Below are positions 1 through 8,197 of a stretch of 48,628 nt of DNA, piece by piece; within the stretch, counting starts at the first letter, position 1, and the number at the start of each line of letters is the position of its first letter. The stretch spans positions 1 through 48,628 of the forward strand of contig CALFXX010000162.1 of NCBI GenBank assembly GCA_937952975.1. The letters are read 5' to 3'. The position numbers were made by a program, and so were the translations under genes. Source of the DNA: an uncultured Alcaligenaceae bacterium. Lineage in GTDB: Bacteria; Pseudomonadota; Gammaproteobacteria; Burkholderiales; Burkholderiaceae_B. Under the pieces are notes generated by a model. That model did no database searches. It was not told where the DNA came from and saw only the letters and a list, made by a program, of their open reading frames with translations.

Positions 1-236
1 TTCCGATCTCTCGTGGCCGCGTGAAAAAAGGCGAAATTTATAATGCAGTAGTCGTACGCACCGCTAAAGGCGTTCGTCGTAAAGACGGTTCGCTGATTAA
101 GTTTGGTGGCAACGCTGCTGTGCTGCTCAACGCCAAACTCGAGCCCATTGGCACGCGTATCTTCGGACCTGTCACACGCGAATTGCGCGGTGAGAAGTTC
201 ATGAAGATTGTGTCCCTGGCGCCCGAAGTCCTGTAA
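1..236 (+). CDS. rplN: 50S ribosomal protein L14, 3' part
   Basis: This is the C-terminal two thirds of ribosomal protein L14 (uL14), a 23S rRNA-binding protein of the large subunit at the subunit interface. The frame is open from the window edge (first whole codon at 3) and reads P-I-S-R-G-R-V-K-K-G, matching the family's PRGxVKKG region, so the true start lies upstream and the GTG at 21 is internal. The remaining segment carries the conserved VVVRTAKGVRR, GNAAVLLN and IGTRIFGPVTREL blocks and the usual end SLAPEVL. It heads the visible part of the spc operon, with rplX 9 bases downstream. Confidence 0.97.
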   Translation, partial: PISRGRVKKGEIYNAVVVRTAKGVRRKDGSLIKFGGNAAVLLNAKLEPIGTRIFGPVTRELRGEKFMKIVSLAPEVL

Positions 237-245
237 GGAGCCACA

Positions 246-566
246 ATGAACAAAATCCGTAAAGGCGACGAAGTCGTCATCTTGACTGGACGCGATAAAA
301 AGCGTCGTGGCACGGTGATCGATCGCGTTGATGCCGATCACGTGCTGGTTGAGGGTATCAACATGGTTAAAAAACATGTTCGCCCAAATCCAATGCAAGG
401 TACGACTGGTGGCATCATCGAAAAGACAATGCCGATTCATATTTCGAACGTTGCACTGTTTAATCCTGCCACCGGTAAAGGTGATCGCGTAGGGATTAAA
501 GAAGTCGACGGTCGCAACGTGCGTGTGTTTCGTTCCAGCGGCGAACCCGTTGGCGCGAAAGCATAA
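246..566 (+). CDS. rplX: 50S ribosomal protein L24
   Basis: L24 (uL24) is an early assembly initiator of the 50S subunit that binds the 5' domain of 23S rRNA. The 106-residue product has the KOW motif near the N-terminus (KGDEVVILTGRDKKRRG, about residues 6-20) and the conserved HVRPNP segment near residue 45, at the family's normal length. AAGGAG nine bases before the ATG supports the start. It sits between rplN and rplE in the canonical spc order, with 11 bases to rplE, and is presumably co-transcribed. Confidence 0.97.
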   Translation: MNKIRKGDEVVILTGRDKKRRGTVIDRVDADHVLVEGINMVKKHVRPNPMQGTTGGIIEKTMPIHISNVALFNPATGKGDRVGIKEVDGRNVRVFRSSGEPVGAKA

Positions 567-577
567 GGAGCGACAAC

Positions 578-1117
578 ATGGCTCGTTTTCACGACCTCTA
601 CCAGAACACGATCGTGCCAGCATTGCGCGAACAGTTCAAATACGAAAGCCCGATGCAAGTGCCTCGTATCACTAAAATCACCCTGAACATGGGTGTGTCA
701 GAAGCTGTTTCTGACAAGAAAGTGATTGAGCATGCCGTATCTGACTTGACAAAAATTGCCGGCCAAAAGCCTGTCGTCACTAAAACCAAAAAGGCTATTG
801 CGGGTTTCAAAATCCGTGAAGACTACCCAATTGGTTGCATGGTGACATTGCGCGGTCAACGTATGTATGAATTTCTCGACCGTCTCGTGTCAGTGGCTTT
901 GCCACGTGTACGTGACTTCCGCGGAATTTCAGGGCGTGCGTTTGATGGTCGCGGCAATTACAACATCGGGGTAAAAGAGCAGATCATTTTCCCTGAAATC
1001 GAATACGACAAAATCGACGTGTTGCGTGGGATGAATATCAGCATCACCACCACCGCTAAGACAGACGAAGAAGCCAAGGCGCTGTTGACAGCCTTTAGCT
1101 TCCCGTTCCGCAACTAA
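578..1117 (+). CDS. rplE: 50S ribosomal protein L5
   Basis: L5 (uL5) binds 5S rRNA in the central protuberance and contacts P-site tRNA and S13. The 179-residue protein is full length. It shows the N-terminal YxxxIVPAL region, the ITLNMGVSEA block, KAIAGFKIRE and the C-terminal GMNISITTTAKTDEEA segment typical of bacterial L5. A start ATG at 578 follows AAGGAG. It is followed after 11 bases by rpsN. Confidence 0.97.
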   Translation: MARFHDLYQNTIVPALREQFKYESPMQVPRITKITLNMGVSEAVSDKKVIEHAVSDLTKIAGQKPVVTKTKKAIAGFKIREDYPIGCMVTLRGQRMYEFLDRLVSVALPRVRDFRGISGRAFDGRGNYNIGVKEQIIFPEIEYDKIDVLRGMNISITTTAKTDEEAKALLTAFSFPFRN

Positions 1118-1128
1118 GGGGCGCAGAC

Positions 1129-1434
1129 GTGGCTAAACTTTCAATGATCAATCGCGATGTCAAGCGCGTTAAAACGGCAGAGAAATTTGCTGCTAAACGT
1201 GCGGCCCTCAAAGCCGTCATCGATGATTCATCCAAATCCGACGAAGATCGTTACGAGGCACGGCTGAAATTACAGCAGTTGCCACGCAACGCAAGCCCCA
1301 CTCGTCAGCGTAACCGCTGCGCGATTACTGGCCGTTCACGCGGTGTGTTCCGCAAATTCGGCCTCGGCCGTATGAAACTACGCGAATTGGCTATGAAGGG
1401 TGAAATCCCCGGCATGACCAAAGCTAGCTGGTAG
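1129..1434 (+). CDS. rpsN: 30S ribosomal protein S14
   Basis: S14 (uS14) is a head protein of the small subunit needed late in 30S assembly. The 101-residue product is the long, zinc-independent (C-minus) form: it ends with the conserved CAITGRSRG, RKFGLGRMKLRELA and PGMTKASW blocks but lacks the paired CxxC motifs of the short zinc form. The start is GTG at 1129, preceded by GGGGCG; no nearby ATG gives the expected N-terminus MAKLSMINRD. rpsH follows after 11 bases. Confidence 0.97.
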   Translation: MAKLSMINRDVKRVKTAEKFAAKRAALKAVIDDSSKSDEDRYEARLKLQQLPRNASPTRQRNRCAITGRSRGVFRKFGLGRMKLRELAMKGEIPGMTKASW

Positions 1435-1445
1435 GAGAATAAAAC

Positions 1446-1841
1446 ATGAGCATGAGCGACCCAATCGCCGATATGCTGACTCGCATTCGTAATGCGCAGC
1501 AGGTAGATAAACCAACGGTGACCATGCCCTCCTCTAAGCTAAAGGCAGCGATTGCTGCTGTGCTTCAAGACGAAGGTTATGTTGACGGTTTCCAGATTAA
1601 AGGTACGGCCCAAAAGCCTGAACTTGAAATCGCCCTGAAGTACTACGCAGGTCGTCCTGTGATCGAGCGCATCGAACGCGTTTCGCGTCCTGGTCTGCGA
1701 ATCTACAAAGGTCACGGCAGCATTCCACAAGTGATGAACGGCTTAGGTGTGGCAATTGTCTCCACCTCACGCGGCGTCATGACTGACCGCAAAGCTCGCG
1801 CCAATGGCGTGGGTGGCGAAGTCTTGTGCTACGTGGCTTAA
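1446..1841 (+). CDS. rpsH: 30S ribosomal protein S8
   Basis: S8 (uS8) binds 16S rRNA helix 21 and nucleates the platform. In E. coli it also represses the spc operon by binding an rRNA-like stem near rplE. Here the 131-residue protein has the conserved DPIADMLTRIRNA start and the C-terminal blocks VMNGLGVAIVSTSRGVMTDRKAR and GGEVLCYVA. Two in-frame ATGs lie 6 bases apart (1446 and 1452). AGGAG is placed well for either, so the N-terminus may be MSMSDP or MSDP. I did not establish an S8-binding mimic in this window. Confidence 0.96.
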   Translation: MSMSDPIADMLTRIRNAQQVDKPTVTMPSSKLKAAIAAVLQDEGYVDGFQIKGTAQKPELEIALKYYAGRPVIERIERVSRPGLRIYKGHGSIPQVMNGLGVAIVSTSRGVMTDRKARANGVGGEVLCYVA

Positions 1842-1853
1842 GGAGAAAACCCC

Positions 1854-2387
1854 ATGTCACGTATTGCAAAATATCCAGTCGAAATCCCTAAGGGTGTTGA
1901 GGCCTCGATCAAGCCAGATCTGATCACGGTGAAAGGCCCCCTAGGCACACTGACACAGGCTTTAACTGGCAATGTGATCATCAACGAAGATGGCGGCAAA
2001 CTGTCATTCATCGTTGCAAATGATTCGCGTGAAGCCAAAGCTATGTCAGGTACCCTTCGCGCGTTAGTGGCCAATATGGTCACTGGTGTTAGCAAAGGTT
2101 TTGAGCGTAAGTTGACCTTGGTGGGCGTGGGCTATCGTGCCGCCGTCCAGGGTGACGCGGTTAAATTACAACTCGGTTTCTCGCATGACGTTATTCATGC
2201 AATGCCTGCTGGCGTAAAAGCTGAATGCCCAACACAGACAGAGATTGTCTTAAAAGGCTCGAACAAGCAGGTTGTTGGTCAGGTGGCTGCAGAACTTCGC
2301 GCATACCGTCCGCCAGAGCCCTACAAGGGTAAGGGCGTTCGTTATGTTGACGAGCATGTCATCATCAAAGAAACCAAGAAGAAATAA
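1854..2387 (+). CDS. rplF: 50S ribosomal protein L6
   Basis: L6 (uL6) sits near the base of the L7/L12 stalk and supports factor binding. The product is 177 residues, the normal length, with two L6 repeats. The conserved PLGTL, GVGYRAA, LGFSHDV and C-terminal RPPEPYKGKGVRY blocks are all present. AAGGAG precedes the ATG at 1854. It is co-directional with rpsH (12 bases) and rplR (21 bases). Confidence 0.97.
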   Translation: MSRIAKYPVEIPKGVEASIKPDLITVKGPLGTLTQALTGNVIINEDGGKLSFIVANDSREAKAMSGTLRALVANMVTGVSKGFERKLTLVGVGYRAAVQGDAVKLQLGFSHDVIHAMPAGVKAECPTQTEIVLKGSNKQVVGQVAAELRAYRPPEPYKGKGVRYVDEHVIIKETKKK

Positions 2388-2408
2388 TCGCGCAAACAAG
2401 GAAACATC

Positions 2409-2774
2409 ATGGACAAAAAAATTTCCCGTTTGCGTCGTGCCGTACCGACGCGTAAAAAAATCGCCGAGTTGCGAGTTAATCGCCTCCAGGTTTTTCGCTC
2501 GAATCAGCACATTTACGCAAACATTATTTCGCCTGACGGTGATCGCGTTTTGGTTTCGGCCTCAACCGTTGAAACCGAAGTGCGTCAGCAACTTGCTGGT
2601 CAAACTGGCTTAGGTGGTAACACTGCTGCAGCCACATTGATTGGCAAGCGTGTCGCCGAAAAAGCCAAAGCAGCTGGTATTGAACTGGTGGCTTTCGATC
2701 GTTCGGGTTTCCGTTACCACGGCCGTGTAAAAGCCTTGGCCGATGCCGCGCGTGAAGCCGGTCTGAAGTTTTAA
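2409..2774 (+). CDS. rplR: 50S ribosomal protein L18
   Basis: L18 (uL18) is a 5S rRNA-binding protein of the central protuberance. The 121-residue sequence has a basic N-terminus (RLRRAVPTRKKIAEL), the RLQVFRSNQHIYANIISPDG block, and the C-terminal IELVAFDRSGFRYHGRVKALAD segment typical of bacterial L18. It is preceded by AAGGAAAC and sits between rplF and rpsE as expected. Confidence 0.97.
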   Translation: MDKKISRLRRAVPTRKKIAELRVNRLQVFRSNQHIYANIISPDGDRVLVSASTVETEVRQQLAGQTGLGGNTAAATLIGKRVAEKAKAAGIELVAFDRSGFRYHGRVKALADAAREAGLKF

Positions 2775-2791
2775 GCGAGGAACAAGTCAAA

Positions 2792-3310
2792 ATGGCTAAA
2801 GAACAACGTAAGAACGGTCCTGAAGAGCGGGATGACGGTCTTCGCGAGAAAATGATCGCGGTCAATCGCGTCAGTAAAGTGGTCAAGGGTGGTCGCACCA
2901 TGAGCTTTGCTGCCTTGACCGTTGTAGGCGATGGCGATGGCCGCGTCGGTATGGGCAAAGGCAAGGCACGCGAAGTGCCGGTCGCAGTTCAAAAGGCAAT
3001 GGAGCAGGCGCGTCGCGAACTGTTCAAGGTCTCTTTGAAAAACGGCACCTTGTTTCATACCGTTGTGGGTAAGCATGGCGCCTCAACTGTACTGATTTCA
3101 CCCGCAGCTGAAGGTACTGGCGTGATTGCCGGCGGCCCAATGCGTGCGATTTTTGATGTGATGGGTGTGCGTAACGTTGTGGCGAAAAGCCTCGGCTCAA
3201 GCAACCCCTACAACATGGTTCGTGCCACACTGAATGGTTTGCGCGCGTCTCTCACCCCGTCGGAAGTTGCTGCTAAACGCGGCAAAACCGTCGAAGAGAT
3301 TTTGGGGTAA
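2792..3310 (+). CDS. rpsE: 30S ribosomal protein S5
   Basis: S5 (uS5) contributes to decoding accuracy and mRNA entry-channel helicase activity. The 172-residue protein shows the N-terminal S5 double-stranded RNA-binding domain (REKMIAVNRVSKVVKGGR, about residues 18-36), the GDGDGRVGMGKGKAREVP loop and the C-terminal domain with GVRNVVAKSLGSSNPYNMVRA. It ends in a short tail. Spacing to rpmD is 3 bases, suggesting translational coupling. Confidence 0.97.
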   Translation: MAKEQRKNGPEERDDGLREKMIAVNRVSKVVKGGRTMSFAALTVVGDGDGRVGMGKGKAREVPVAVQKAMEQARRELFKVSLKNGTLFHTVVGKHGASTVLISPAAEGTGVIAGGPMRAIFDVMGVRNVVAKSLGSSNPYNMVRATLNGLRASLTPSEVAAKRGKTVEEILG

Positions 3311-3313
3311 GTC

Positions 3314-3499
3314 ATGGCTGAAAAACAAGTCAAAGTCACCTTGGTGCGCTCTACCATTGGTTGCAAAAAAGATCATCGCGAAACAGTGCGTGGTCTGGGT
3401 TTGCGTCGTATCAACAGCACCAAAGTACTGAAAGACACGCCTGAAGTGCGCGGAATGATCAACAAAGTTGATTATCTCGTGACAGCGACAGAAGTCTGA
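3314..3499 (+). CDS. rpmD: 50S ribosomal protein L30
   Basis: L30 (uL30) is a small protein of the large subunit. The 61-residue product has the whole family fold: VTLVRSTIGCKKDHRETVRGLGLRR followed by the conserved PEVRGMINKVDYLVT end. Its ATG lies 3 bases after the rpsE stop and rplO follows after 8 bases. It is absent from some bacterial lineages but is usual at this position in Proteobacteria. Confidence 0.97.
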   Translation: MAEKQVKVTLVRSTIGCKKDHRETVRGLGLRRINSTKVLKDTPEVRGMINKVDYLVTATEV

Positions 3500-3507
3500 A
3501 AGGGATC

Positions 3508-3951
3508 ATGATGTCTATTACACAACTGAATACGCTCAAACCAGCAGAAGGCTCGACGCACTACAAGCGCCGTGTCGGTCGTGGCATCGGTTCGGGTCTA
3601 GGTAAAACAGCAGGCCGTGGTCACAAAGGCCAAAGCTCGCGCGCTGGCGGATTTCATAAAGTTGGTTTCGAAGGCGGTCAAATGCCTTTGCAACGTCGCT
3701 TGCCAAAGCGTGGCTTTGTCACACTCGATGACCATCTGTATGCTCAAGTTCGTTTGTCAGATTTGCAAGCGTTGCCTGTTGACGAAATCGATGTTCAGGT
3801 TTTGAAGCAAGCTGGCGTAGTTGGCACGCAAGTGCGCTATGCAAAAGTGTTTAAGTCAGGTGAACTGACTCGCAAAATTACCTTAAAAGGTATTGGCGCA
3901 ACAGCAGGCGCGCGTGCTTCGATTGAAGCCGCCGGTGGCACAGTCGCTTAA
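3508..3951 (+). CDS. rplO: 50S ribosomal protein L15
   Basis: L15 (uL15) is a late-assembling 50S protein. The 147-residue product has the glycine/arginine-rich extension (RVGRGIGSGLGKTAGRGHKGQ, about residues 22-43) that threads into 23S rRNA, the FEGGQMPLQRRLPKRGF block, and the globular C-terminal domain ending in the IEAAGGTV segment. Two adjacent ATGs (3508, 3511) are both plausible; AAGGGA precedes them. secY follows after 12 bases. Confidence 0.96.
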   Translation: MMSITQLNTLKPAEGSTHYKRRVGRGIGSGLGKTAGRGHKGQSSRAGGFHKVGFEGGQMPLQRRLPKRGFVTLDDHLYAQVRLSDLQALPVDEIDVQVLKQAGVVGTQVRYAKVFKSGELTRKITLKGIGATAGARASIEAAGGTVA

Positions 3952-3963
3952 GACGGATAAAGA

Positions 3964-5289
3964 ATGGCAACAGCACAACCTCAAGGTAAAGCAGGACCAC
4001 GTTACGGCGATTTAAAGCGCCGTCTCGTGTTTCTCGTTCTCGCCTTGGTGGTATATCGTTTAGGCACGCATATTCCGGTGCCCGGTATCAACCCAGACGC
4101 GTTGGCAGACCTCTTTCGCCAGAATCAAGGTGGAATCCTCGGTTTGTTCAATATGTTTTCGGGTGGTGCGTTGTCGCGCTTTTCTATTTTTGCGCTGGGG
4201 ATCATGCCCTACATCTCTGCATCGATCATTATGCAGTTGATGTCAGTGGTTGTTCCAAGCTTAGAAGCGATTAAGAAAGATGGCGAAGCAGGTCGCCGCA
4301 AGATTACGCAGTACACACGCTACGGCACTGTTGGTCTTGCTTTAGTTCAGGCAGTCGGTATTTCAGTTGCACTCGAATCGCAGCCAGGCTTGGTGATTGA
4401 TCCAGGTATGCTCTTTCGCGTGACAACGGTGGTTACTTTAGTGACCGGCACGATGTTTGTGATGTGGCTTGGTGAGCAGATTACTGAGCGCGGTTTAGGT
4501 AATGGCATTTCGATTTTGATTTTCGCCGGTATTGTGGCTGGTTTGCCAAGTGCCTTGGCTGGGTTGCTCGATTTGGTTCGTACCAATGCGATGTCAGCGC
4601 TCTCGGCATTGTTTATCGTAGCGCTCGTGGTACTAGTGACAGGATTTGTAGTGTTGGTTGAGCGAGGCCAACGCAAGATTACGGTTAATTATGCCAAGCG
4701 TCAGGTTGGTAACAAGGTATACGGTGGACAAACATCCCATCTGCCTTTGAAACTGAATATGGCAGGCGTGATTCCTCCGATTTTTGCTTCGTCGATCATT
4801 TTGTTCCCAGCCACGATTACTAGCTGGTTTTCAAATACTGAAGGTATGCGTTGGTTGGGTGATTTGGCTGCTGCTTTGGCCCCTCGTCAGCCTCTATACA
4901 TTACCTTGTATGCAACTGCGATTATTTTCTTCTGTTTCTTTTACACAGCGCTTGTATTTAATAGCCGTGAGACAGCAGATAACTTAAAGAAAAGCGGTGC
5001 GTTTGTACCTGGCATTCGTCCTGGCGAGCAAACAGCACGGTTTATTGACAAGATTTTGATGCGCTTGACCTTAGCCGGCGCGCTGTACATCACGATTGTG
5101 TGCTTGCTGCCAGAGTTCTTAGTCATGCGTTGGAATGTGCCGTTTTACTTTGGTGGCACCTCTTTGCTGATTATTGTTGTAGTAACAATGGATTTCATGG
5201 CACAGGTGCAAGCCTACATGATGTCACACCAGTACGATTCACTGCTCAAGAAGTCTAACTTCAAGGGCGCGAATCTACCAATGAGATAA
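3964..5289 (+). CDS. secY: Preprotein translocase subunit SecY
   Basis: SecY is the channel of the Sec translocase in the inner membrane, acting with SecE, SecG and SecA. The 441-residue protein has the expected ten hydrophobic segments, with the conserved IPVPGI near residue 38, the plug region (GILGLFNMFSGGALSRFSIFALG), the GLGNGISILIFAGI helix, and the cytosolic loop KSGAFVPGIRPGEQTA. The C-terminal tail is short and basic. It is the last large gene of the spc part, and infA begins 9 bases downstream. Confidence 0.98.
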   Translation: MATAQPQGKAGPRYGDLKRRLVFLVLALVVYRLGTHIPVPGINPDALADLFRQNQGGILGLFNMFSGGALSRFSIFALGIMPYISASIIMQLMSVVVPSLEAIKKDGEAGRRKITQYTRYGTVGLALVQAVGISVALESQPGLVIDPGMLFRVTTVVTLVTGTMFVMWLGEQITERGLGNGISILIFAGIVAGLPSALAGLLDLVRTNAMSALSALFIVALVVLVTGFVVLVERGQRKITVNYAKRQVGNKVYGGQTSHLPLKLNMAGVIPPIFASSIILFPATITSWFSNTEGMRWLGDLAAALAPRQPLYITLYATAIIFFCFFYTALVFNSRETADNLKKSGAFVPGIRPGEQTARFIDKILMRLTLAGALYITIVCLLPEFLVMRWNVPFYFGGTSLLIIVVVTMDFMAQVQAYMMSHQYDSLLKKSNFKGANLPMR

Positions 5290-5298
5290 GCGAGAGTA

Positions 5299-5517
5299 AT
5301 GTCAAAGGACGACGTCATTCAAATGCAAGGTGAGATTCTAGAGAATCTTCCCAATGCAACGTTTCGTGTCAAGTTAGAAAATGGCCATGTAGTGTTGGGT
5401 CACATTTCCGGCAAGATGCGAATGCACTACATCCGGATTTTGCCGGGCGATAAAGTCACAGTGGAACTCACGCCCTATGACTTGACGCGCGCTAGAATCG
5501 TTTTCCGCTCTAAATAA
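5299..5517 (+). CDS. infA: Translation initiation factor IF-1
   Basis: IF-1 occupies the ribosomal A site during initiation. The 72-residue protein is a single S1/OB-fold domain with the motifs DVIQMQGEILENLPNA, HVLGHISGKMRMHYIRILPGD-type core and PYDLTRARIVFRSK end. In E. coli infA is elsewhere; its location between secY and rpmJ is the arrangement seen in many other bacteria, including Burkholderiales. Confidence 0.97.
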   Translation: MSKDDVIQMQGEILENLPNATFRVKLENGHVVLGHISGKMRMHYIRILPGDKVTVELTPYDLTRARIVFRSK

Positions 5518-5551
5518 GCGGCTGGGTTACGTAAATTAACAGGAAGCAACC

Positions 5552-5665
5552 ATGAAAGTAATGGCATCGGTTAAGCGGATCTGCCGCAACTGCAAAATTA
5601 TTAAACGTCACGGCGTAGTGCGGGTAATCTGCATTGAGCCGCGTCACAAGCAGCGTCAAGGTTAA
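5552..5665 (+). CDS. rpmJ: 50S ribosomal protein L36
   Basis: This 37-codon gene encodes L36 (bL36), the smallest 50S protein. The product reads MKVMASVKRICRNCKIIKRH and continues GVVRVICIEPRHKQRQG. It keeps the zinc-ribbon ligands Cys11, Cys14, Cys27 and His32, so it is the zinc-binding (C-plus) type. AGGAAG lies 9 bases before the ATG. It is flanked by infA and rpsM, its standard place. A start at the second ATG (5561) would still preserve the zinc site. Confidence 0.96.
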   Translation: MKVMASVKRICRNCKIIKRHGVVRVICIEPRHKQRQG

Positions 5666-5682
5666 TACATCAAGGAACAGTC

Positions 5683-6048
5683 ATGGCTCGTATTGCTGGC
5701 ATCAACATTCCGCCGCATCAGCACGCAGAAATTGGTTTGACCGCCATTTTTGGCATTGGTCGCACGCGTGCTCGCAAAATTTGCGAAGCGGCTGGCGTCC
5801 CCTTGTCGAAAAAGGTCAAGGATCTCAACGACGCAGAACTCGAACGCATTCGCGAACACGTAGGTGTGTTCTCGGTTGAGGGCGATCTGCGTCGCGAAGT
5901 GCAGCTCTCGATCAAGCGATTGATCGATCTGGGTACTTATCGTGGCATGCGCCACAAGCGCGGCTTGCCCGTGCGCGGTCAACGCACTCGCACCAACGCT
6001 CGCACCCGCAAGGGCCCGCGTCGCGCTGCTGCAAGTTTGAAGAAATAA
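5683..6048 (+). CDS. rpsM: 30S ribosomal protein S13
   Basis: S13 (uS13) sits in the head of the 30S subunit and forms bridges to L5. The 121-residue product begins MARIAGINIPPHQHAEIGLT and has the helix-hairpin-helix region FGIGRTRARKICEAAG and the basic C-terminal tail with GLPVRGQRTRTNARTRKG. This gene opens the alpha-operon part. In E. coli S4 represses this operon through a pseudoknot before rpsM; the 17-base gap here is too short for such an element unless it includes rpmJ. Confidence 0.97.
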   Translation: MARIAGINIPPHQHAEIGLTAIFGIGRTRARKICEAAGVPLSKKVKDLNDAELERIREHVGVFSVEGDLRREVQLSIKRLIDLGTYRGMRHKRGLPVRGQRTRTNARTRKGPRRAAASLKK

Positions 6049-6061
6049 TAAGGATTAGAAG

Positions 6062-6463
6062 ATGGCTAAAGCTTCTGCCGGCGGCGCAGCTCGCGTTCGC
6101 AAAAAGGTTAAAAAGAATGTGTCGGACGGCATTGCGCACGTTCACGCATCCTTTAACAACACTATCATCACCATCACCGATCGTCAGGGCAATGCTCTGT
6201 CGTGGGCGACGTCAGGTGGTGCTGGATTTAAAGGTTCACGTAAGTCGACGCCTTTTGCAGCGCAGGTTGCTGCAGAAACGGCTGGCAAAGTGGCCATTGA
6301 ATACGGCATCAAGACGCTCGAGGTTCGTATCAAGGGTCCAGGCCCAGGTCGCGAATCTTCAGTGCGTGCGTTGAATGCGTTGGGCATCAAGATTTCGAGC
6401 ATTGCCGATATCACGCCCGTACCGCACAACGGCTGCCGTCCACCCAAGCGTCGTCGCATCTAA
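6062..6463 (+). CDS. rpsK: 30S ribosomal protein S11
   Basis: S11 (uS11) is a platform protein near the E site and the Shine-Dalgarno helix. The 133-residue sequence contains VHASFNNTIITITDRQGNAL, SSGG-type core written here as ATSGGAGFKGSRKSTPFAAQ, GPGPGRESSVRAL, and the invariant ITPVPHNGCRPPKRRR end. RBS AAGGAT lies just upstream of the ATG at 6062. It is linked to rpsD by an 11-base gap. Confidence 0.97.
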   Translation: MAKASAGGAARVRKKVKKNVSDGIAHVHASFNNTIITITDRQGNALSWATSGGAGFKGSRKSTPFAAQVAAETAGKVAIEYGIKTLEVRIKGPGPGRESSVRALNALGIKISSIADITPVPHNGCRPPKRRRI

Positions 6464-6474
6464 GGGGAAGCCAC

Positions 6475-7098
6475 ATGGCCCGTTACACTGGTCCTAAATG
6501 CAAACTCTCGCGTCGCGAGGGTATTGATCTGTTCTTGAAGAGTGCTCGCCGCTCGCTCGAGTCAAAGTGCAAACTTGACTCAAAGCCTGGTCAGCATGGT
6601 CGTACATCGGGCGCTCGTACGTCTGATTACGGCTTGCAGCTGCGCGAAAAGCAAAAGCTCAAGCGTATGTATGGCGTTCTTGAAAAACAGTTCCGCAAAT
6701 ATTTTGCAGAAGCTGAGCGTCGCAAAGGCAACACCGGCGAGCAATTGATTCAATTGCTTGAGTCGCGCCTTGATAACGTTGTCTATCGCATGGGCTTTGG
6801 CTCAACGCGCGCTGAAGCTCGTCAACTGGTTGCACATCGTGCCATTCAGTTAAACGGCCACACAGCAGACATTCCTTCAATGATCATCAAAGCTGGTGAC
6901 ATCGTTGGAATTCGCGACAAAGCCAAAGGTCAAGCACGTATTGCTGAGTCACTGGTGCTTGCCACAGGTAACGGCATTCCTCAGTGGGTCGAAGTTGACA
7001 CAGTCAAGTTAGTGGGTACCTTTAAACAGGCTCCTGACCGCGCTGACGTCGCACGCGATATCAATGAATCAATGGTTGTCGAGCTGTATTCACGCTAA
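6475..7098 (+). CDS. rpsD: 30S ribosomal protein S4
   Basis: S4 (uS4) nucleates 30S assembly by binding the 16S five-way junction and is the autoregulator of the alpha operon in E. coli. The 207-residue protein has the N-terminal domain with GPKCKLSRREG and the S4 RNA-binding domain (ESRLDNVVYRMGF through LNGHTADIPSMIIKAGD, about residues 95-145). It lacks the cysteine cluster of zinc-type S4 proteins. A stable hairpin lies just downstream, before rpoA. Confidence 0.97.
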   Translation: MARYTGPKCKLSRREGIDLFLKSARRSLESKCKLDSKPGQHGRTSGARTSDYGLQLREKQKLKRMYGVLEKQFRKYFAEAERRKGNTGEQLIQLLESRLDNVVYRMGFGSTRAEARQLVAHRAIQLNGHTADIPSMIIKAGDIVGIRDKAKGQARIAESLVLATGNGIPQWVEVDTVKLVGTFKQAPDRADVARDINESMVVELYSR

Positions 7099-7107
7099 GC
7101 ATTGACC

Positions 7108-7134
7108 GGGCTTGCGCTTAACTGTCGCAAGCCC
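7108..7134 (+). terminator. Hairpin between rpsD and rpoA (attenuator-like)
   Basis: A perfect 9-bp stem, GGGCTTGCG (7108-7116) and CGCAAGCCC (7126-7134), encloses a 9-base loop. The following bases are TTCTTGCACT, so there is no real U-tract. It could be a partial terminator that sets the rpoA:ribosomal-protein ratio, or an RNA processing or stability element. Termination itself is inferred, not shown. Confidence 0.45.
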
Positions 7135-7203
7135 TTCTTGCACTCTCTATCCATCAGCCTTATCGGTGTAATGAGCCGAGGGTATTGAAAAGGAATCGAA
7201 GAA

Positions 7204-8187
7204 ATGTCACAAAGTTTTCTCAAGCCCCGTTCGATTGAAGTCGAACCAGTTGGTACACACCATGCAAAAATCATCATGGAGCCCTTCGAGCGTGGCTATG
7301 GTCACACCCTAGGCAATGCTCTGCGCCGTATTTTGTTGTCTTCGATGACTGGCTACGCGCCAACTGAAGTTCAAATCACGGGTGTTGTGCATGAGTACTC
7401 GACAATCCCTGGTGTGCGTGAAGACGTCGTTGACATCCTTTTGAACCTGAAGGGTGTTGTGTTCAAGTTACACAGCCGCGATGAGTTGACCTTAGTGTTG
7501 CGCAAGCAAGGCGCTGGCCCAGTGTTGGCGTCTGATATTGAATTGCCTCACGATGTCGAAATCGTGAATCCAAACCACGTGATTGCAACACTCACCGAAA
7601 ACGGTAAGCTCGAAATGCACGTCAAGGTTGAGAAGGGTCGTGGCTACGTTCCTGGTAATGTCCGCGCGTTGATCGATGATCGTGCACACACGATTGGTCG
7701 CATTGTGTTGGATGCGTCGTTCAGCCCAGTGCGTCGTGTGAGCTACTCTGTTGAAAACGCTCGTGTTGAACAGCGTACCGATCTCGATAAGCTTGTGCTT
7801 GACGTTGAAACAAACGGTGTAATCAGCCCTGAAGAGGCCGTGCGCCAATCGGCTCGCATCTTGATGGATCAGATTTCGGTCTTTGCTGCACTTGAAGGTG
7901 CGGGCGATTCGTACGAAGCGCCTAACCGTGGTGCTCCACAAATTGATCCAGTGTTGTTGCGTCCAGTCGATGATCTTGAATTGACGGTGCGTTCGGCTAA
8001 CTGCCTCAAAGCTGAGAACATTTATTACATCGGTGACTTGATTCAACGCTCAGAAAATGAATTGTTGAAGACACCTAATCTGGGTCGTAAGTCATTGAAC
8101 GAAATCAAAGAAGTGTTGGCTGCGCGCGGCTTAACGCTTGGTATGAAATTAGACAACTGGCCACCAATGGGCCTCGAGCGTCCTTAA
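7204..8187 (+). CDS. rpoA: DNA-directed RNA polymerase subunit alpha
   Basis: RpoA dimerises to start RNA polymerase assembly and its C-terminal domain contacts UP elements and activators. The 327-residue protein has the N-terminal assembly domain (GYGHTLGNALRRILLSS, near residues 29-45, and the VEKGRGYVPGN region) and the C-terminal domain with the helix-hairpin-helix segment TPNLGRKSLNEIKEVL. AAAGGAATCG precedes the ATG. The gaps on both sides (105 and 257 bases) are wider than elsewhere in the cluster and hold hairpins, so its expression may be partly uncoupled from its neighbours. Confidence 0.98.
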   Translation: MSQSFLKPRSIEVEPVGTHHAKIIMEPFERGYGHTLGNALRRILLSSMTGYAPTEVQITGVVHEYSTIPGVREDVVDILLNLKGVVFKLHSRDELTLVLRKQGAGPVLASDIELPHDVEIVNPNHVIATLTENGKLEMHVKVEKGRGYVPGNVRALIDDRAHTIGRIVLDASFSPVRRVSYSVENARVEQRTDLDKLVLDVETNGVISPEEAVRQSARILMDQISVFAALEGAGDSYEAPNRGAPQIDPVLLRPVDDLELTVRSANCLKAENIYYIGDLIQRSENELLKTPNLGRKSLNEIKEVLAARGLTLGMKLDNWPPMGLERP

Positions 8188-8197
8188 TGGGTCGTGG

